Shown here: positions 26,756-36,666 of the stretch, piece after piece
How positions within the stretch are numbered: position 1 is the first letter of the stretch
How the letters are laid out: every line of letters begins with the position of its first letter
Origin: Hyphomicrobiales bacterium
GTDB lineage: Bacteria > Pseudomonadota > Alphaproteobacteria > Rhizobiales > Rhizobiaceae
Assembly: GCA_900472625.1 (NCBI GenBank)
Contig: UCIT01000017.1
Coordinates: 124,001 to 188,000 of the forward strand
DNA length: 64,000 bases
Reading direction: 5' to 3'
Notes under the pieces: model-generated
What the model was told of the DNA's origin: nothing
What the model saw: only the letters and a program-made list of their open reading frames with translations
Databases searched by the model: none
Position numbers and translations under genes: made by a program

Positions 26756-28834
26756 TCAGTCGACGAAAACGCCGACGCTGGCGGCTCGTCCCATGGCGTC
26801 GATCACGGTCAGCTTGGAATAGCCGCCGCCATCCGGCAGCCACTGGTTCGTGCGCCGCCTCGATATGTCAGGCAATGGCTTGCCGTTGGCAAGCCAGCGG
26901 AACGGCGCCCGTCCGCCCTGCAGCTTCAGCATCAGCGGCGACAGCGCTCCATTGCTGGCGCCGAGATCGACATGCGCGCCTTCCGGTGGATAGACGATCT
27001 GCGGCGCCGGCTCGCGCCCCGATGTGGCCAGAAGACCACTCGGAGTGATCGCGAAACGGCGCTGGCTGATCGGCAGTTGCGCCTGCGCGATCCGCACCGC
27101 GCCGGAAGGGGGTCGCGGCAGTGGCGTCGTCGCCAGCCCCGATTTGGCGAAGCCCTCGAACAGGATCGGCGCCGCCGTGCCATAGCCCGTCAGCCCGGGA
27201 GAGGCGCCGTTGTCTGGGCGTCCAACCCAGACGCCGAGGACGTATCGGCCGTCATAGCCCACCGACCAGGCATCCCGGTAGCCATAGCTCGTTCCCGTCT
27301 TGTAGGCGATGCCGCGCTGTGGCGCACCGGTCGGCGGAATGACGCCAGACAGAATGTCCGCAATATTCCAGACGGCAACCGGCTCCAGCAATGCCTCGCC
27401 ATCGATCTTGCCAGGCTGGCTGGAGACACCATCGCCGATCCTGACAGACTGGCCGCGATTGGCGAGTGCCGTGTAGAGCTGCACCAGATCCTTCAGCGTC
27501 AGGCCGACGCCACCCAGCCCGATCGCAAGCCCCGGCGTTTCGTTGGCCGGCAACACCGGGCGCACCTCGGCGCGGCGGAAGCGGATCAACAGCTTGGCGG
27601 GATTGACGGCATCGAGCAGCTTGACGGCGGGGACGTTGAGAGACAGCTGTAACGCATCGCGCACTGTCACGTCCCCCTGATAGCTCATGTCGAAATTGCG
27701 CGGGCGATAACCGAAGAAGTCGGCCGGCCGATCTTCGATGATCGTTTCCTGGCTGACCAGCCCCTCCTCGAAGGCGAGGCCGTAGATGAACGGCTTCAGC
27801 GTCGAACCAGGCGAACGGTTGACGCGGGTCATGTCGATCCAGCCGGATCGGCTGGCGTCGAAGTAGTCGGCGGAGCCAACCTCGCCAACGATATCGCCGG
27901 TCTCGGCGTCCGCCATCACCATCGCCAGCGACAGCTTAGGACCGAGCTTCAGGGCGGCGGTCCGCGCCACGGACTCCAGCCCCTGCTGCACCTGCTTCTT
28001 CAAGGTGGTGCGGTGCTGCAGCACATCCGGTTCCTTGCGCCGCGCCGCCTCGCCGACATGTGCCGCCAGCGCCGGCAGTTGCATGCGCCTTGCGGGGACC
28101 AGCGTTGCCTCTGCCCGTTCCGCCTCGCCCTCCCCCACCGCATCGGCAACCGCGACACGCTCCAGCACGCGCTTGCGCGCCGCTTGGGCTGCCGCGAGAT
28201 TGCGATCGGGACGGCGCTTCTCAGGCAGCTGTGGCAAGGCTACGAGCAGTGCGGCCTGCGCCACCGTCAGGCGCTTCGGCTCTTTGCCGAAATAAGCCAG
28301 GCTTGCGGCCCTGACACCCTCGAGATTGCCGCCATAGGGGGCGTGGGTGAGATAGAGATCGAGGATCTCCTCCTTTGACAGCCGGCGCTCGATCTGCAGA
28401 GCCCGCGCCACCTGCAACATCTTGGCCGACAGCGAGCGACCCTGGCGCGGCTCGATCAGCCGAGCGACCTGCATCGACAGCGTCGAGGCGCCGGAGACGA
28501 TGCGGCCATTTGTGGCAAGCTGCAACGCGGCCCGGCCGATCGCCCATGGATCAACGCCGTCATGGTCGTAGAACCGCCTGTCTTCATAGGCGACGAGCAT
28601 GCGCAGGAACTGCGCATCGACGTCGCCAACCGTCGTCTTCAGCCGCCAGCGGCCCTCCGGGGTTGCGAAAGCGCGCAGCAGCTGACCATCCGCGTCCAGC
28701 ACTTCGACCGAAACGCTGGCCTTGTCGAGCGGCGGCGGAAATGCCCTGTCGGCCGCATCAAGCGCAAGCAGAACCGCGCCAGCCATGACCATGCCGGCGA
28801 CAGCCCCGATCGCAAGTTTGCGTCTCAATCTCAT
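26756..28834 (-). CDS. pbpC: Penicillin-binding protein 1C (bifunctional)
   Basis: A 692-residue membrane-anchored peptidoglycan enzyme. One N-terminal helix (about 8-27) is followed by a GT51 glycosyltransferase domain with EDRRFYDHDGVD and ASTLSMQ, a transpeptidase domain with SPGSTLKPF (SxxK serine), LSLN (SxN) and YKTGTSYG (KTG), and a C-terminal BiPBP_C domain. It polymerises and may crosslink glycan strands in the periplasm. Its ATG overlaps the stop of the alpha-2-macroglobulin gene (ATGA). Pairing of PbpC with a bacterial alpha-2-macroglobulin is a well-known arrangement in which the macroglobulin is thought to protect the envelope while PbpC repairs it. Confidence 0.95.
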   Translation of the reverse strand: MRLRRKLAIGAVAGMVMAGAVLLALDAADRAFPPPLDKASVSVEVLDADGQLLRAFATPEGRWRLKTTVGDVDAQFLRMLVAYEDRRFYDHDGVDPWAIGRAALQLATNGRIVSGASTLSMQVARLIEPRQGRSLSAKMLQVARALQIERRLSKEEILDLYLTHAPYGGNLEGVRAASLAYFGKEPKRLTVAQAALLVALPQLPEKRRPDRNLAAAQAARKRVLERVAVADAVGEGEAERAEATLVPARRMQLPALAAHVGEAARRKEPDVLQHRTTLKKQVQQGLESVARTAALKLGPKLSLAMVMADAETGDIVGEVGSADYFDASRSGWIDMTRVNRSPGSTLKPFIYGLAFEEGLVSQETIIEDRPADFFGYRPRNFDMSYQGDVTVRDALQLSLNVPAVKLLDAVNPAKLLIRFRRAEVRPVLPANETPGLAIGLGGVGLTLKDLVQLYTALANRGQSVRIGDGVSSQPGKIDGEALLEPVAVWNIADILSGVIPPTGAPQRGIAYKTGTSYGYRDAWSVGYDGRYVLGVWVGRPDNGASPGLTGYGTAAPILFEGFAKSGLATTPLPRPPSGAVRIAQAQLPISQRRFAITPSGLLATSGREPAPQIVYPPEGAHVDLGASNGALSPLMLKLQGGRAPFRWLANGKPLPDISRRRTNQWLPDGGGYSKLTVIDAMGRAASVGVFVD

Positions 28835-31800
28835 GGCCGCGCTGCCACAACCTCCATCTTGCCGGTCGCGGTGCGGGCCGAAAGCTGCGGCCGGTACATG
28901 TCCTCGACATTTGCCGCCGGGTGATCGTAGGTGCCGGGCGTCACGGCGCGAACGACATAGGCGACATTTATCTCGCGGTTGTCATCAGCGCTGCGGTTGA
29001 AGGCAGCAACGAAACGGTCGTTGCGGAATTCGGTGTGCGCTGCAGTCACCTCGCCGATCCAGTCGAAGTTGGTCAGCTGGGCGCTGTCGATGAGGCTCGG
29101 ATTGTCGATCTGGAAGCCGGCCGGCAGCAGGTCGGTGATGACAATGCGTGAGGGCCACTTGTTGCTCTCGGTGACATGCAGCACCACGACATATCGCTCG
29201 TTCTGCTTGGCTTCCGACACATTCGCCTGCTCGCCATCCAGCGTGTAGTAGCTGCGGTCGATGGCAAAGCCGTCGCCGCCGGCGGGCAGCGGCACGACAG
29301 GCGCAGCCACCGTGGTCACCACGGCCGAGACCGCGTCGCTGGTCTGGTTGGTCAAGGTCAACGGATGGTCCGCCAACGCCTCACCCATCATCCGCGCCAT
29401 GTAGGCACCATTGTGAAGCGCACCGTTGACATCGATCTTGAGCGAATCGTCACCGCCCTGGATCGCCCGCGCCGCGAGCAGCATCCATGCCTGTTCCTGG
29501 GTGCTGGTGTATTTGCTGCGTTCCCATTCCTTGGCAACGGCCTTGGCGAGTTCCGGCACGATCGGCGGCACGGGCCGGCTTTCAGCGGCAAGCGCCAGGA
29601 TCGCCGCGCCATCCCGCAGAACCGAACCGTAGTCCGTGCGCGACAGGTTGACCTTCGTTACCATCGACTGGGCGGACATCTGCAGCGCGTCGACGAAGAT
29701 GTTCTTCGAGCGCGTCGCATCACCATAAAGCGCCAGCGCCGCGGCGATATGTGCCTTGGCGAGCGGCGTCGGGAAGTCATTGATCATCGTGTCGGCGTAG
29801 TAGCGCAGATCGCTGATCGCCGCCTTCTTGTTGCGCGCCAGCACATAAAGCGCATAGGCGATCTGGTCGCCCTGATCCTTGACGTTGACATCGTAACTCA
29901 AGGCGTTCTGCAAGTTCTCCAGCGACTGGGCAAGCGCCCGATCCGGCACGTCGTATTTCTGCTCGCGGGCCCGCGTCAGGAAATCGGTGACGTAGGAATC
30001 AAGCCACAGGTCGCCGCTATCCGGTCCCCAGAGACCGAAACTGCCGGCCGATGCCTGGTAGGACAACACGCGATAGATCGCATCCTGCACCCGCTTCTTG
30101 ATATCGGCATCGTTGTCGAGGCCTGCCTGCTCGGCGAGTTCGCTGAGATAAAGTAGCGGCAGCGCCCGGCTCGTCGTCTGCTCCGCGCAGCCGAACGGAT
30201 AACGGTCGAGCGACATCAACAGCGCCGGAATGTCGAAGGCCGCAGAGCGCGTGACATTGACGCTGACAGACGCGCCGGGCAGCACGCTGTCAGCCAGAAG
30301 CGCCTTGTCGATCACAAGCTTTGCTCCCGGCTTCAGCGCCAGCACGCGGCGTTCGGTGACCGGCAGGACAGCCGGGCGTACCGGCAAATCGATGCTCTGG
30401 TCGAGCGACATCCCGGATGCATCAGACAGGTTGATTGACACGCTGCCATTGCCGGGCTGAAGACCGCTGACGGAAAGCGTCAGCGCCTGCTTGGCGCCTG
30501 CATCCAGCCGAATGGTTTGAGAGCCCTTGTCGATGCCGACGGCATCGTTGCCCGTGACAGCGAGTTTGTAGTCGCCGGCGGGCGCATCGGTGTTGGCGAT
30601 ATCGAGCCGCAGTTCCGACGTGTCACCGGGAGCCAGGAAGCGCGGCAGACTGGCGGTAACGACGACAGGGTCGCGGATGATCACATCCCGCGTCGCATGG
30701 CCCACACCTAACTTCGACCAGGCGACCGCCATCAGGCGCGCCGTGCCGTTGAATTGTGGGATATCGAAGCTGACCTGCGCCTTGCCCTCTGCATCCAGCT
30801 TCACAGGGCCGGAGAAGAAGGCGACCAGCTTCTGTGTCGGCGGACTGGCCTGCAGTGCAATCGCGCCGCCGTCGCCACCGGTGCGCAGCTTGCCGGTGGC
30901 GCCGAGCGAGCCATCGATCAGACGGCCATAGAGATCGCGAATTTCGAGGCCAAGCTGGCGCTGGCCGAAATACCAGTCCTCGGGATTTGGCGCCTCATAG
31001 CGTGTGAGATTGAGAATGCCGACATCGACGGCGGCGACCGTGACATAGGCGTCCTCATTGGCGCCGGCACCGGCCACCGCAAGGGTGATCGGCAACGGTC
31101 TGCGCGGCAGCATCTTTTCCGGCGCGTCTATCTTCACCTGAAGCGCCCGATCCTGCGGATCGACCTTCAGCCATTTGACGCCGATGGCACGCATCGGCAT
31201 GTGGCTGTCCTGTGCATCGCCGGGGCGGAACAGGGTGGCGGTCACGTAGGCGCCGGCACCCCAGTCGGCCGTGACGGGGATATCGACTTCGCCGCCCTTC
31301 TCGCCGATATCAGCGTTCTGCACGGCTACCAGCGTCTCCGTACCAGCGGCGATCATCAACTGCCCGGCGTAGCGCGAGGAAACCTTCAGCTTGGCTGTTT
31401 CCCCGACCCTGTAGCTGTCCTTGTCGAGGGCAATCTCCAGCCCGTCCGGCGTCTCCGTCGAAGTCGCCTGCACGAACCAGCCCGCATCGAATTCGACGCT
31501 CGAGGTCGGGCCGTCCGCATCGGTGCTCTCGACCTCCAGGCGATACCGGCCCCACTGCACGGGCGAGGCGATCTTGGCGCCGTCCAGACCTGCATCGATA
31601 TTACCGTTGCCCACCTGCTCGGCGGTGTAGACAGGCTCGTACTTCCAGGCGGTGCCGTCGCGGTACCACTGGTAGTCGCGGTTCAGCTTGTAAAGCTTCC
31701 AGCGCAGCCCCTTCATCTCTTCCTTCACGCCCTCGGCGCTGACGCCGATGACCGTGAAGTTGGCAATCGAGTTCTCACCGAGATCACCAGAGAATTCGGG

Positions 31801-34305
31801 CTTGATCCCGATCATCGGCCCCTGGTTCTGCACCGGCAGAACTAGAGAACGCTCAATCGCGCGGCCGCCGCTCTCCTGCATCCTGATGTAGACGGTGGCA
31901 TTGAGCAGCTGCGTTGTGGCCGGCAGTTCGCCGACGGTGAGATCGGTGGCGCCCTCGCCGTTCTCGTCGAGATCAGGCAGTCCCTCGATCGATTGACGCG
32001 AATCCTCGCTGGCTTCTTCATCGGCCAGGCCGAAGAAATAACCGGGGAAAGCATCGGCCTGACGGGTCGGCTTGATGACCACATCGCCTTCCAGCGTCAG
32101 GCCGGCCGCGGGTGCGCCATAGAGATACTTGCCTGTGATATTGATTGTCGCCGGCGTGTCCGGGCCGATTACCTTGGCCTCGGTCTTCAGCTCCATGTCG
32201 GTACGATCCGGCACGAAATCATCGACCAGGAAGCTCTTGCTGGCGATCGGCGAGCCTTTTGGATCGGTGTGAATATTCATCGTCCAGGTGCCGCGCATGG
32301 CGTTGTCCTGAACGGCGAAATCAATGTTGTATCCGCCAAGATTGCTGGTCTGGCTAACGATACGGCGATCCTCGACGCCATCGGGGCGCAGAAAGATGAA
32401 GGTCAGCGGCAGGTTCTCGATGGCCTTACCATCGGTATCGCGGGCAAGCGCCGAGGCGTGAACTGTCTCGCCGACGCGGTAGATACCGCGTTCGGTGAAT
32501 GTCAGCACATCGATCGCGCCGGGCGATGCGCGGCCGGTGACGCCGCGATCGGAAAGATCGAAGCCGGCGCGCGTCATGTCGAGGAAGACGTAGTCCGATG
32601 TTCCGTTCTTCGCGGTAATCACCGCCGGCGTCAACGCCGAGGTGCCGCGGATCAGGCCGGCGGTGAAGGTGGCGCGACCGTTGTCGTCGGTGGTCGCGCT
32701 GCCGAGCACCTCGTTGTTCTTGGCCAGCAACTGCAGTTCGACACCCGCCATCGGCTTGGCAGAGGCCAGCGAGCGGGTGAAGACGTTAAGACCGTCGGTG
32801 CCGGCATAGGTGGTGACGCCGATATCCGAAACCACGAACCATTGCGTCGCCTGCGAATTCCACTCCTGGTCCGGCGCATTCTCCGCGGTAGCGGTCAGCA
32901 CGTAGACGCCGGGCTTGCGCTCAGGCAGTGCCTCGTCGACCGGGAAGCTGGTGACCACATCCTTATTCAGGTCGTTGGCGATCTCGATCGCCCCCTGCCA
33001 AACGAGTTCGCCGCTTTCGTCCTCAATGCGCTGCGCGCCGTAACCGTCGAGCTGCGTCAGGAACTGCGAGCTTGTCAGAAGCGGCGCGATGCCGCGATCG
33101 CCGATGCGGTAGAGCTTGAGCTTGGCCGACGGCATGTTGACCGAAACAATCGGAATGCCACGACGCGCCGTTGACGGCAACACGAAGCTGTCACCGGTGA
33201 AGCGGACGCTGGCCGTGCGATCCTTGACATAGATGTCGAGACCGACCGGCGCCTCCAGAACTTCATCGACCGACGAGGGAAGACCGGTCCGGAAAGCGAT
33301 CTTGTAGTTTTCGCCATGCGTCAGCCCCTCGACGCAGATCTGCTTGTCCTTTGTCTCGAGCGCCTTTGGCGCAGCGCCGTTCAGCGTCACGAAGGGCGTA
33401 TAATCAGTCGTCTTGACCAGCGATTCCGAAAAGGTGACACAGGCCCGCGGGGTGGCGCTGTCGGCATCGACGGTATGTTCGGTGATGCGGAAGCCCTGGG
33501 TCGATTTCAGCTGTAGAAATGCCGCCTGGACTTCCCTGGCGTTCACCAGCGCCAGACTTGCCTTGTAGGCATTCAGCGCCGCGCGGTAATTGGTGTTCTT
33601 CTCCAGCGCCACGGCAAGCACCGCCAGCGCATCCGCGCGGTTGGTCGTGGTCCGCGTCAGATCGTAGCCGTTGATCGCGGCCAGCACCGCCTGGGCGTAG
33701 ATGTCGCTGCCGTTGTTGTCGTCGGTCTTGGCGAAGCTGTCGCCGGCGCGTGCGGTTTCCAGCCACAGTTCGCCATTGTCAGGCGTGATCGCCAGCGCGC
33801 CCCTGAAGGATTTCAGCGCGTCGACGACGTTGTTCGCCGTCAGATCGATCCGACCATTGGCGATCAGGCTGTCCGCCGACTGGCCCTGCTGGTCGTCGGC
33901 AAGTTCGAGGTTTGCCTTGTCGTCACGCGCTTGCTGCAACACATCGGCTGACAGAAAGCTGATCCGCGGCGCGACACCGAGGTCGGGCTCTTGCTGACCG
34001 GCGGTTTCAACGACCTTTCCGGCGATTGCCCCGGGGAAGGCATTCATCGTCTTGAAATCGGATTTGAGGAAGCACCAGCTCGCCTTCGGATTATAGGTGA
34101 AGGCCTTACATGACTTGTCACCGATGCAGGCGGTCTTGCATTGGTCGAGCGTGACATTCTGCTCGCTGCGCAGGTCGAAGCCGAAATAATCGGCGTCCCG
34201 CACCGTTTGAATCTCGCGCTTGGTGTCGGCGCCGAACGCGCCTGAGCCTCCGAGAACAGTGGAAACAACGATTGTAGCGGCTGCAAGGAACGCGCGTACG
34301 GACAT
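28831..34305 (-). CDS. Bacterial alpha-2-macroglobulin with N-terminal PAN/Apple domain
   Basis: A 1,824-residue periplasmic protein of the YfhM type, thought to trap invading proteases. A signal peptide (1-25) is followed by a PAN/Apple-like domain with six cysteines in about 35-90 (DQCKTACIGDKSCKAF), a region with TPR-like helices, MG domains, a bait region, and the thioester motif GCAEQ near residue 1370, followed by the alpha-alpha barrel TED domain and a receptor-binding-like end. The intact Cys and Gln mean the thioester can form. A GGGGGG run five bases before the ATG is a strong ribosome site. It is translationally coupled to pbpC. The PAN module is an addition to the E. coli architecture and may bind glycans or proteins. 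Confidence 0.93.
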   Translation of the reverse strand: MSVRAFLAAATIVVSTVLGGSGAFGADTKREIQTVRDADYFGFDLRSEQNVTLDQCKTACIGDKSCKAFTYNPKASWCFLKSDFKTMNAFPGAIAGKVVETAGQQEPDLGVAPRISFLSADVLQQARDDKANLELADDQQGQSADSLIANGRIDLTANNVVDALKSFRGALAITPDNGELWLETARAGDSFAKTDDNNGSDIYAQAVLAAINGYDLTRTTTNRADALAVLAVALEKNTNYRAALNAYKASLALVNAREVQAAFLQLKSTQGFRITEHTVDADSATPRACVTFSESLVKTTDYTPFVTLNGAAPKALETKDKQICVEGLTHGENYKIAFRTGLPSSVDEVLEAPVGLDIYVKDRTASVRFTGDSFVLPSTARRGIPIVSVNMPSAKLKLYRIGDRGIAPLLTSSQFLTQLDGYGAQRIEDESGELVWQGAIEIANDLNKDVVTSFPVDEALPERKPGVYVLTATAENAPDQEWNSQATQWFVVSDIGVTTYAGTDGLNVFTRSLASAKPMAGVELQLLAKNNEVLGSATTDDNGRATFTAGLIRGTSALTPAVITAKNGTSDYVFLDMTRAGFDLSDRGVTGRASPGAIDVLTFTERGIYRVGETVHASALARDTDGKAIENLPLTFIFLRPDGVEDRRIVSQTSNLGGYNIDFAVQDNAMRGTWTMNIHTDPKGSPIASKSFLVDDFVPDRTDMELKTEAKVIGPDTPATINITGKYLYGAPAAGLTLEGDVVIKPTRQADAFPGYFFGLADEEASEDSRQSIEGLPDLDENGEGATDLTVGELPATTQLLNATVYIRMQESGGRAIERSLVLPVQNQGPMIGIKPEFSGDLGENSIANFTVIGVSAEGVKEEMKGLRWKLYKLNRDYQWYRDGTAWKYEPVYTAEQVGNGNIDAGLDGAKIASPVQWGRYRLEVESTDADGPTSSVEFDAGWFVQATSTETPDGLEIALDKDSYRVGETAKLKVSSRYAGQLMIAAGTETLVAVQNADIGEKGGEVDIPVTADWGAGAYVTATLFRPGDAQDSHMPMRAIGVKWLKVDPQDRALQVKIDAPEKMLPRRPLPITLAVAGAGANEDAYVTVAAVDVGILNLTRYEAPNPEDWYFGQRQLGLEIRDLYGRLIDGSLGATGKLRTGGDGGAIALQASPPTQKLVAFFSGPVKLDAEGKAQVSFDIPQFNGTARLMAVAWSKLGVGHATRDVIIRDPVVVTASLPRFLAPGDTSELRLDIANTDAPAGDYKLAVTGNDAVGIDKGSQTIRLDAGAKQALTLSVSGLQPGNGSVSINLSDASGMSLDQSIDLPVRPAVLPVTERRVLALKPGAKLVIDKALLADSVLPGASVSVNVTRSAAFDIPALLMSLDRYPFGCAEQTTSRALPLLYLSELAEQAGLDNDADIKKRVQDAIYRVLSYQASAGSFGLWGPDSGDLWLDSYVTDFLTRAREQKYDVPDRALAQSLENLQNALSYDVNVKDQGDQIAYALYVLARNKKAAISDLRYYADTMINDFPTPLAKAHIAAALALYGDATRSKNIFVDALQMSAQSMVTKVNLSRTDYGSVLRDGAAILALAAESRPVPPIVPELAKAVAKEWERSKYTSTQEQAWMLLAARAIQGGDDSLKIDVNGALHNGAYMARMMGEALADHPLTLTNQTSDAVSAVVTTVAAPVVPLPAGGDGFAIDRSYYTLDGEQANVSEAKQNERYVVVLHVTESNKWPSRIVITDLLPAGFQIDNPSLIDSAQLTNFDWIGEVTAAHTEFRNDRFVAAFNRSADDNREINVAYVVRAVTPGTYDHPAANVEDMYRPQLSARTATGKMEVVAARP

Positions 34306-34528
34306 AGGATCCCCCCGATATGCTGACGCCTGATGTGGCCGCGACTTTCCCCACTCGCGAGCAGCTTGTCAACTCGCGGAATGACATGGCCTACAGCAAT
34401 CTTTGGTGCCTTCGCCTCAACGCCAGAAACCCTGGCGGCACTTAGGCGCGACTCGCTTGAAATCACATAAAATTAAATATTTTTTAACGTTAACAATATC
34501 TTACCATCTAATACGCTTGCATTGATGC

Positions 34529-34553
34529 GGAACATATCGGTTGCTGCTCCGTT
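34529..34553 (+). promoter_or_regulatory. EcfG-type general stress promoter
   Basis: GGAAC (34529-34533), a 16-base spacer and CGTT (34550-34553) match the consensus recognised by EcfG sigma factors that run the general stress response of Alphaproteobacteria. It lies 43 bp upstream of the receiver-protein ATG and points towards it. Upstream DNA (34440-34520) is AT-rich and otherwise empty. Confidence 0.65.
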
Positions 34554-34595
34554 AATTGCACGAGTCCTAACGGAAATAGCAAACAGGGAGCCGTC

Positions 34596-35003
34596 ATGGC
34601 CACCGGCGTTGAGTACAAGTCATCGAACGAAAGCAAAGCCAGACATCGCGTCCTGATCGTCGAGGACGAGCTTTTCATCGCCCTCGACCTCGAAGAAACT
34701 GTCAAGGCGATGGGCTTCGATGTGGCCGGACTGGCAAGCGGTCAGGATCAGGCGTTGAAACTGGCGTCGCTTGCGGACATCGCTTTTGTCGACGTCAATC
34801 TCTCCGACGGGCCGACAGGACCGGAGATCGGGCGACGACTGGTGGAGGAGTTCGGCGTGACGGTGGTGTTCATGACCGGCAATCCGGAGGCCGTCGCCAA
34901 TCGCCTGAATGGCGCATTAGGCGTCGTGACCAAACCGGCCATGCCCGCCACGGTACAGCGGACGCTGGAACAGGCTGCAGATGCGCGGCGCAGTCTTAAC
35001 TGA
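34596..35003 (+). CDS. Stand-alone response-regulator receiver protein
   Basis: A 135-residue REC domain without output domain. The acidic pocket is ED in VLIVEDELFIA, the phospho-acceptor Asp is in AFVDVNLSDG, the switch Thr in VVFMTGNP, and the conserved Lys in VVTKPAMP, so it should be phosphorylatable. Single-domain regulators relay phosphate or sequester partners. The sequence style (EDELFIALDLE, FMTGNPE) resembles the receiver part of PhyR/FixJ-like proteins of stress pathways. GGGAG stands seven bases before the ATG, and a predicted EcfG promoter lies upstream, so stress induction is likely (inference). It ends at a bidirectional terminator. Confidence 0.9.
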   Translation: MATGVEYKSSNESKARHRVLIVEDELFIALDLEETVKAMGFDVAGLASGQDQALKLASLADIAFVDVNLSDGPTGPEIGRRLVEEFGVTVVFMTGNPEAVANRLNGALGVVTKPAMPATVQRTLEQAADARRSLN

Positions 35004-35036
35004 GCGCAGCAGATATCCGGCATAATAAGTGGATAG

Positions 35037-35063
35037 GGCCCGGACATCGCGTCCGGGCCTTTT
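35037..35063. terminator. Strong (probably bidirectional) terminator
   Basis: A perfect 9-bp GC stem GGCCCGGAC (35037-35045) and GTCCGGGCC (35051-35059) with a five-base loop is followed by TTTT. It sits between the convergent receiver gene and the HupE/UreJ gene and can serve both, although the T-run favours the plus strand. Confidence 0.85.
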
Positions 35064-35065
35064 CG

Positions 35066-35668
35066 TCAGATAAGGCCGCTCAGAAGCGCAATGCCTGCAA
35101 CCGCTGCAACACCGCCGCTGGCGCGGGTCACGAACGAGCCCCTCGTTTCACCCATTTTAGCAAGCCCATATCCCATGGTGATGCCAGCGAAATGCAGCGC
35201 GACCGTCGCGATCATGAAACCGGCGGCGTAAGCCATGCCACCCGCGGCGGCGGGCATTTCCGCACCATGGGCAAGGCCATGGAAAATCGCAAACAAACCG
35301 ACTACTGCGGCGGCGGCAGCAACGGGCGCGCGAATATTAAATGCAATGACGGCGCCAAGCACGAGCACCGAAAGCGCGATCCCCGCTTCAACGAACGGGA
35401 TGGCAATCCCCATCATGCCAAGCGCGCCGCCTGCAGCCATGACGCCGACGAACGTCGACGGCACGATCCAGACTGCGCGACCGCCAAGCTGCCATGCGAG
35501 GACACCGACCATCACCATCGCCAGGACGTGGTCTAGGCCGGACAGCGGATGACTGAAGCCGTGGACGAAACCGGCCGTGTCGCCTACGCCGGTATGGGCA
35601 AATGCCAGCGAAGGAGCGAGAACGAGTGCTGTCAGCGCAGCGGATAATTTGATGCTCTTTGAAAACAC
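35066..35668 (-). CDS. HupE/UreJ family membrane protein
   Basis: A 200-residue protein with a signal-like N-terminus (to AFAHTG) and five to six further hydrophobic helices. The family motif HPLSGLDHVLAMVMVG and a second conserved motif FHGLAHGAEMP carry the histidines thought to bind Ni(II) or another divalent metal during uptake. GTG 35668 is chosen as start: AAGGGG lies before it and the signal sequence follows directly; the longer frame from ATG 35779 would put 37 unlikely residues before it. It is the last gene of a minus-strand set otherwise devoted to copper (CopD 123 bp upstream). No urease or hydrogenase gene is present in the window, so the metal handled is uncertain. Confidence 0.88.
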   Translation of the reverse strand: MFSKSIKLSAALTALVLAPSLAFAHTGVGDTAGFVHGFSHPLSGLDHVLAMVMVGVLAWQLGGRAVWIVPSTFVGVMAAGGALGMMGIAIPFVEAGIALSVLVLGAVIAFNIRAPVAAAAAVVGLFAIFHGLAHGAEMPAAAGGMAYAAGFMIATVALHFAGITMGYGLAKMGETRGSFVTRASGGVAAVAGIALLSGLI

Positions 35669-35790
35669 GGATGTGCCCCTTATCGTTGTGCAGTGTTGCA
35701 GCGAAAATGGCACGGCAAGGCAGCGTGGAAAAGCGAAAAAACTGCCGTTACAGTTATTTGACGTAGATCGGTGCTGCATTGCAGCAGCGC

Positions 35791-36666
35791 CTACGTCGGC
35801 TCCAATGTACCGAACCAGGCGACCAGCCCAACGACGGCCAATCCCAGACCGATTTCAACGAGAATGCATGCTTTCAGGGCGTGCAACGAAGGGTCACGCG
35901 CGAGCCTCGGGACGAAAACGTAGCGATTGACCACGGCAACCAGCACCATGATTCCCACCAGCGTCACCTTGATGCTCAGTAGCAGCTGATAGCGAACACT
36001 CCAGTCAAACGGAACCGTTCTGACAATCAGCAGCATGTTGGCGATACCGGAGGCGATGACCAGTGCGACGGCGACGTGGCCGGCCGCGGAAAAACGCATC
36101 AGCGCCAGTCGCGCCTCCGATTGAAAGCGCCCGGCGCCGAGCATTGGGAGGATCAGCAGCACCGGCACCAACGCGCCGAGCCAGGCACCGCCGGCGAGAA
36201 GGTGAAGACCATCGTTCAGCCGATGCGCGATCCGCAGCCAGCCGCTGTTCATCGCGGCGTGGCCACTGGTCGTTAGGCTGATCAGCAGCAAGGCAGCACC
36301 AACGTTTTGCGCCCTCCGCCGATGCACCCGTAGGCTGCTTGCCGCCACGAGGAAAACAGTTGCACAGGCCTGGAAAATCCAAGCACGCCCCACATCCGTC
36401 TCCAGAAGAATGCCGTGCAGCATCTCGGGTGAAAACGCATCCTCCCAGCCATTTCCGATCGTCGCCGCCCGCAAGGGCAGCATCGCCGCCGTGGCCGCAA
36501 CAGCAATCGCTATGGCAACTGCGCGCGCTGACCGCAGAACCTGATCGATATGGCGTGCGAGCCTGGCCGGAACGACAAACCCCAGATAGGCTGACGCCCC
36601 CCAGAGCCAGATTGCCGGCGCATCGAACAGAAAACGGCAGACGATCAGAGCGCCTGCCGGTGTCAC
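35791..36666 (-). CDS. copD: CopD-type copper resistance membrane protein
   Basis: About 291 residues with eight predicted membrane helices; conserved histidines occur in MLHGILLETD, TSGHAAMNS and LNDGLHLLAGGAWLG, the last being the typical CopD-family segment. Members move copper across the inner membrane, usually together with periplasmic CopC. The GTG at 36666 overlaps the CopC stop (GTGA), giving tight coupling; the longer frame to 36729 would overlap CopC by more than 60 bases. Direction of transport (uptake or efflux) cannot be told from sequence. Confidence 0.88.
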   Translation of the reverse strand: MTPAGALIVCRFLFDAPAIWLWGASAYLGFVVPARLARHIDQVLRSARAVAIAIAVAATAAMLPLRAATIGNGWEDAFSPEMLHGILLETDVGRAWIFQACATVFLVAASSLRVHRRRAQNVGAALLLISLTTSGHAAMNSGWLRIAHRLNDGLHLLAGGAWLGALVPVLLILPMLGAGRFQSEARLALMRFSAAGHVAVALVIASGIANMLLIVRTVPFDWSVRYQLLLSIKVTLVGIMVLVAVVNRYVFVPRLARDPSLHALKACILVEIGLGLAVVGLVAWFGTLEPT

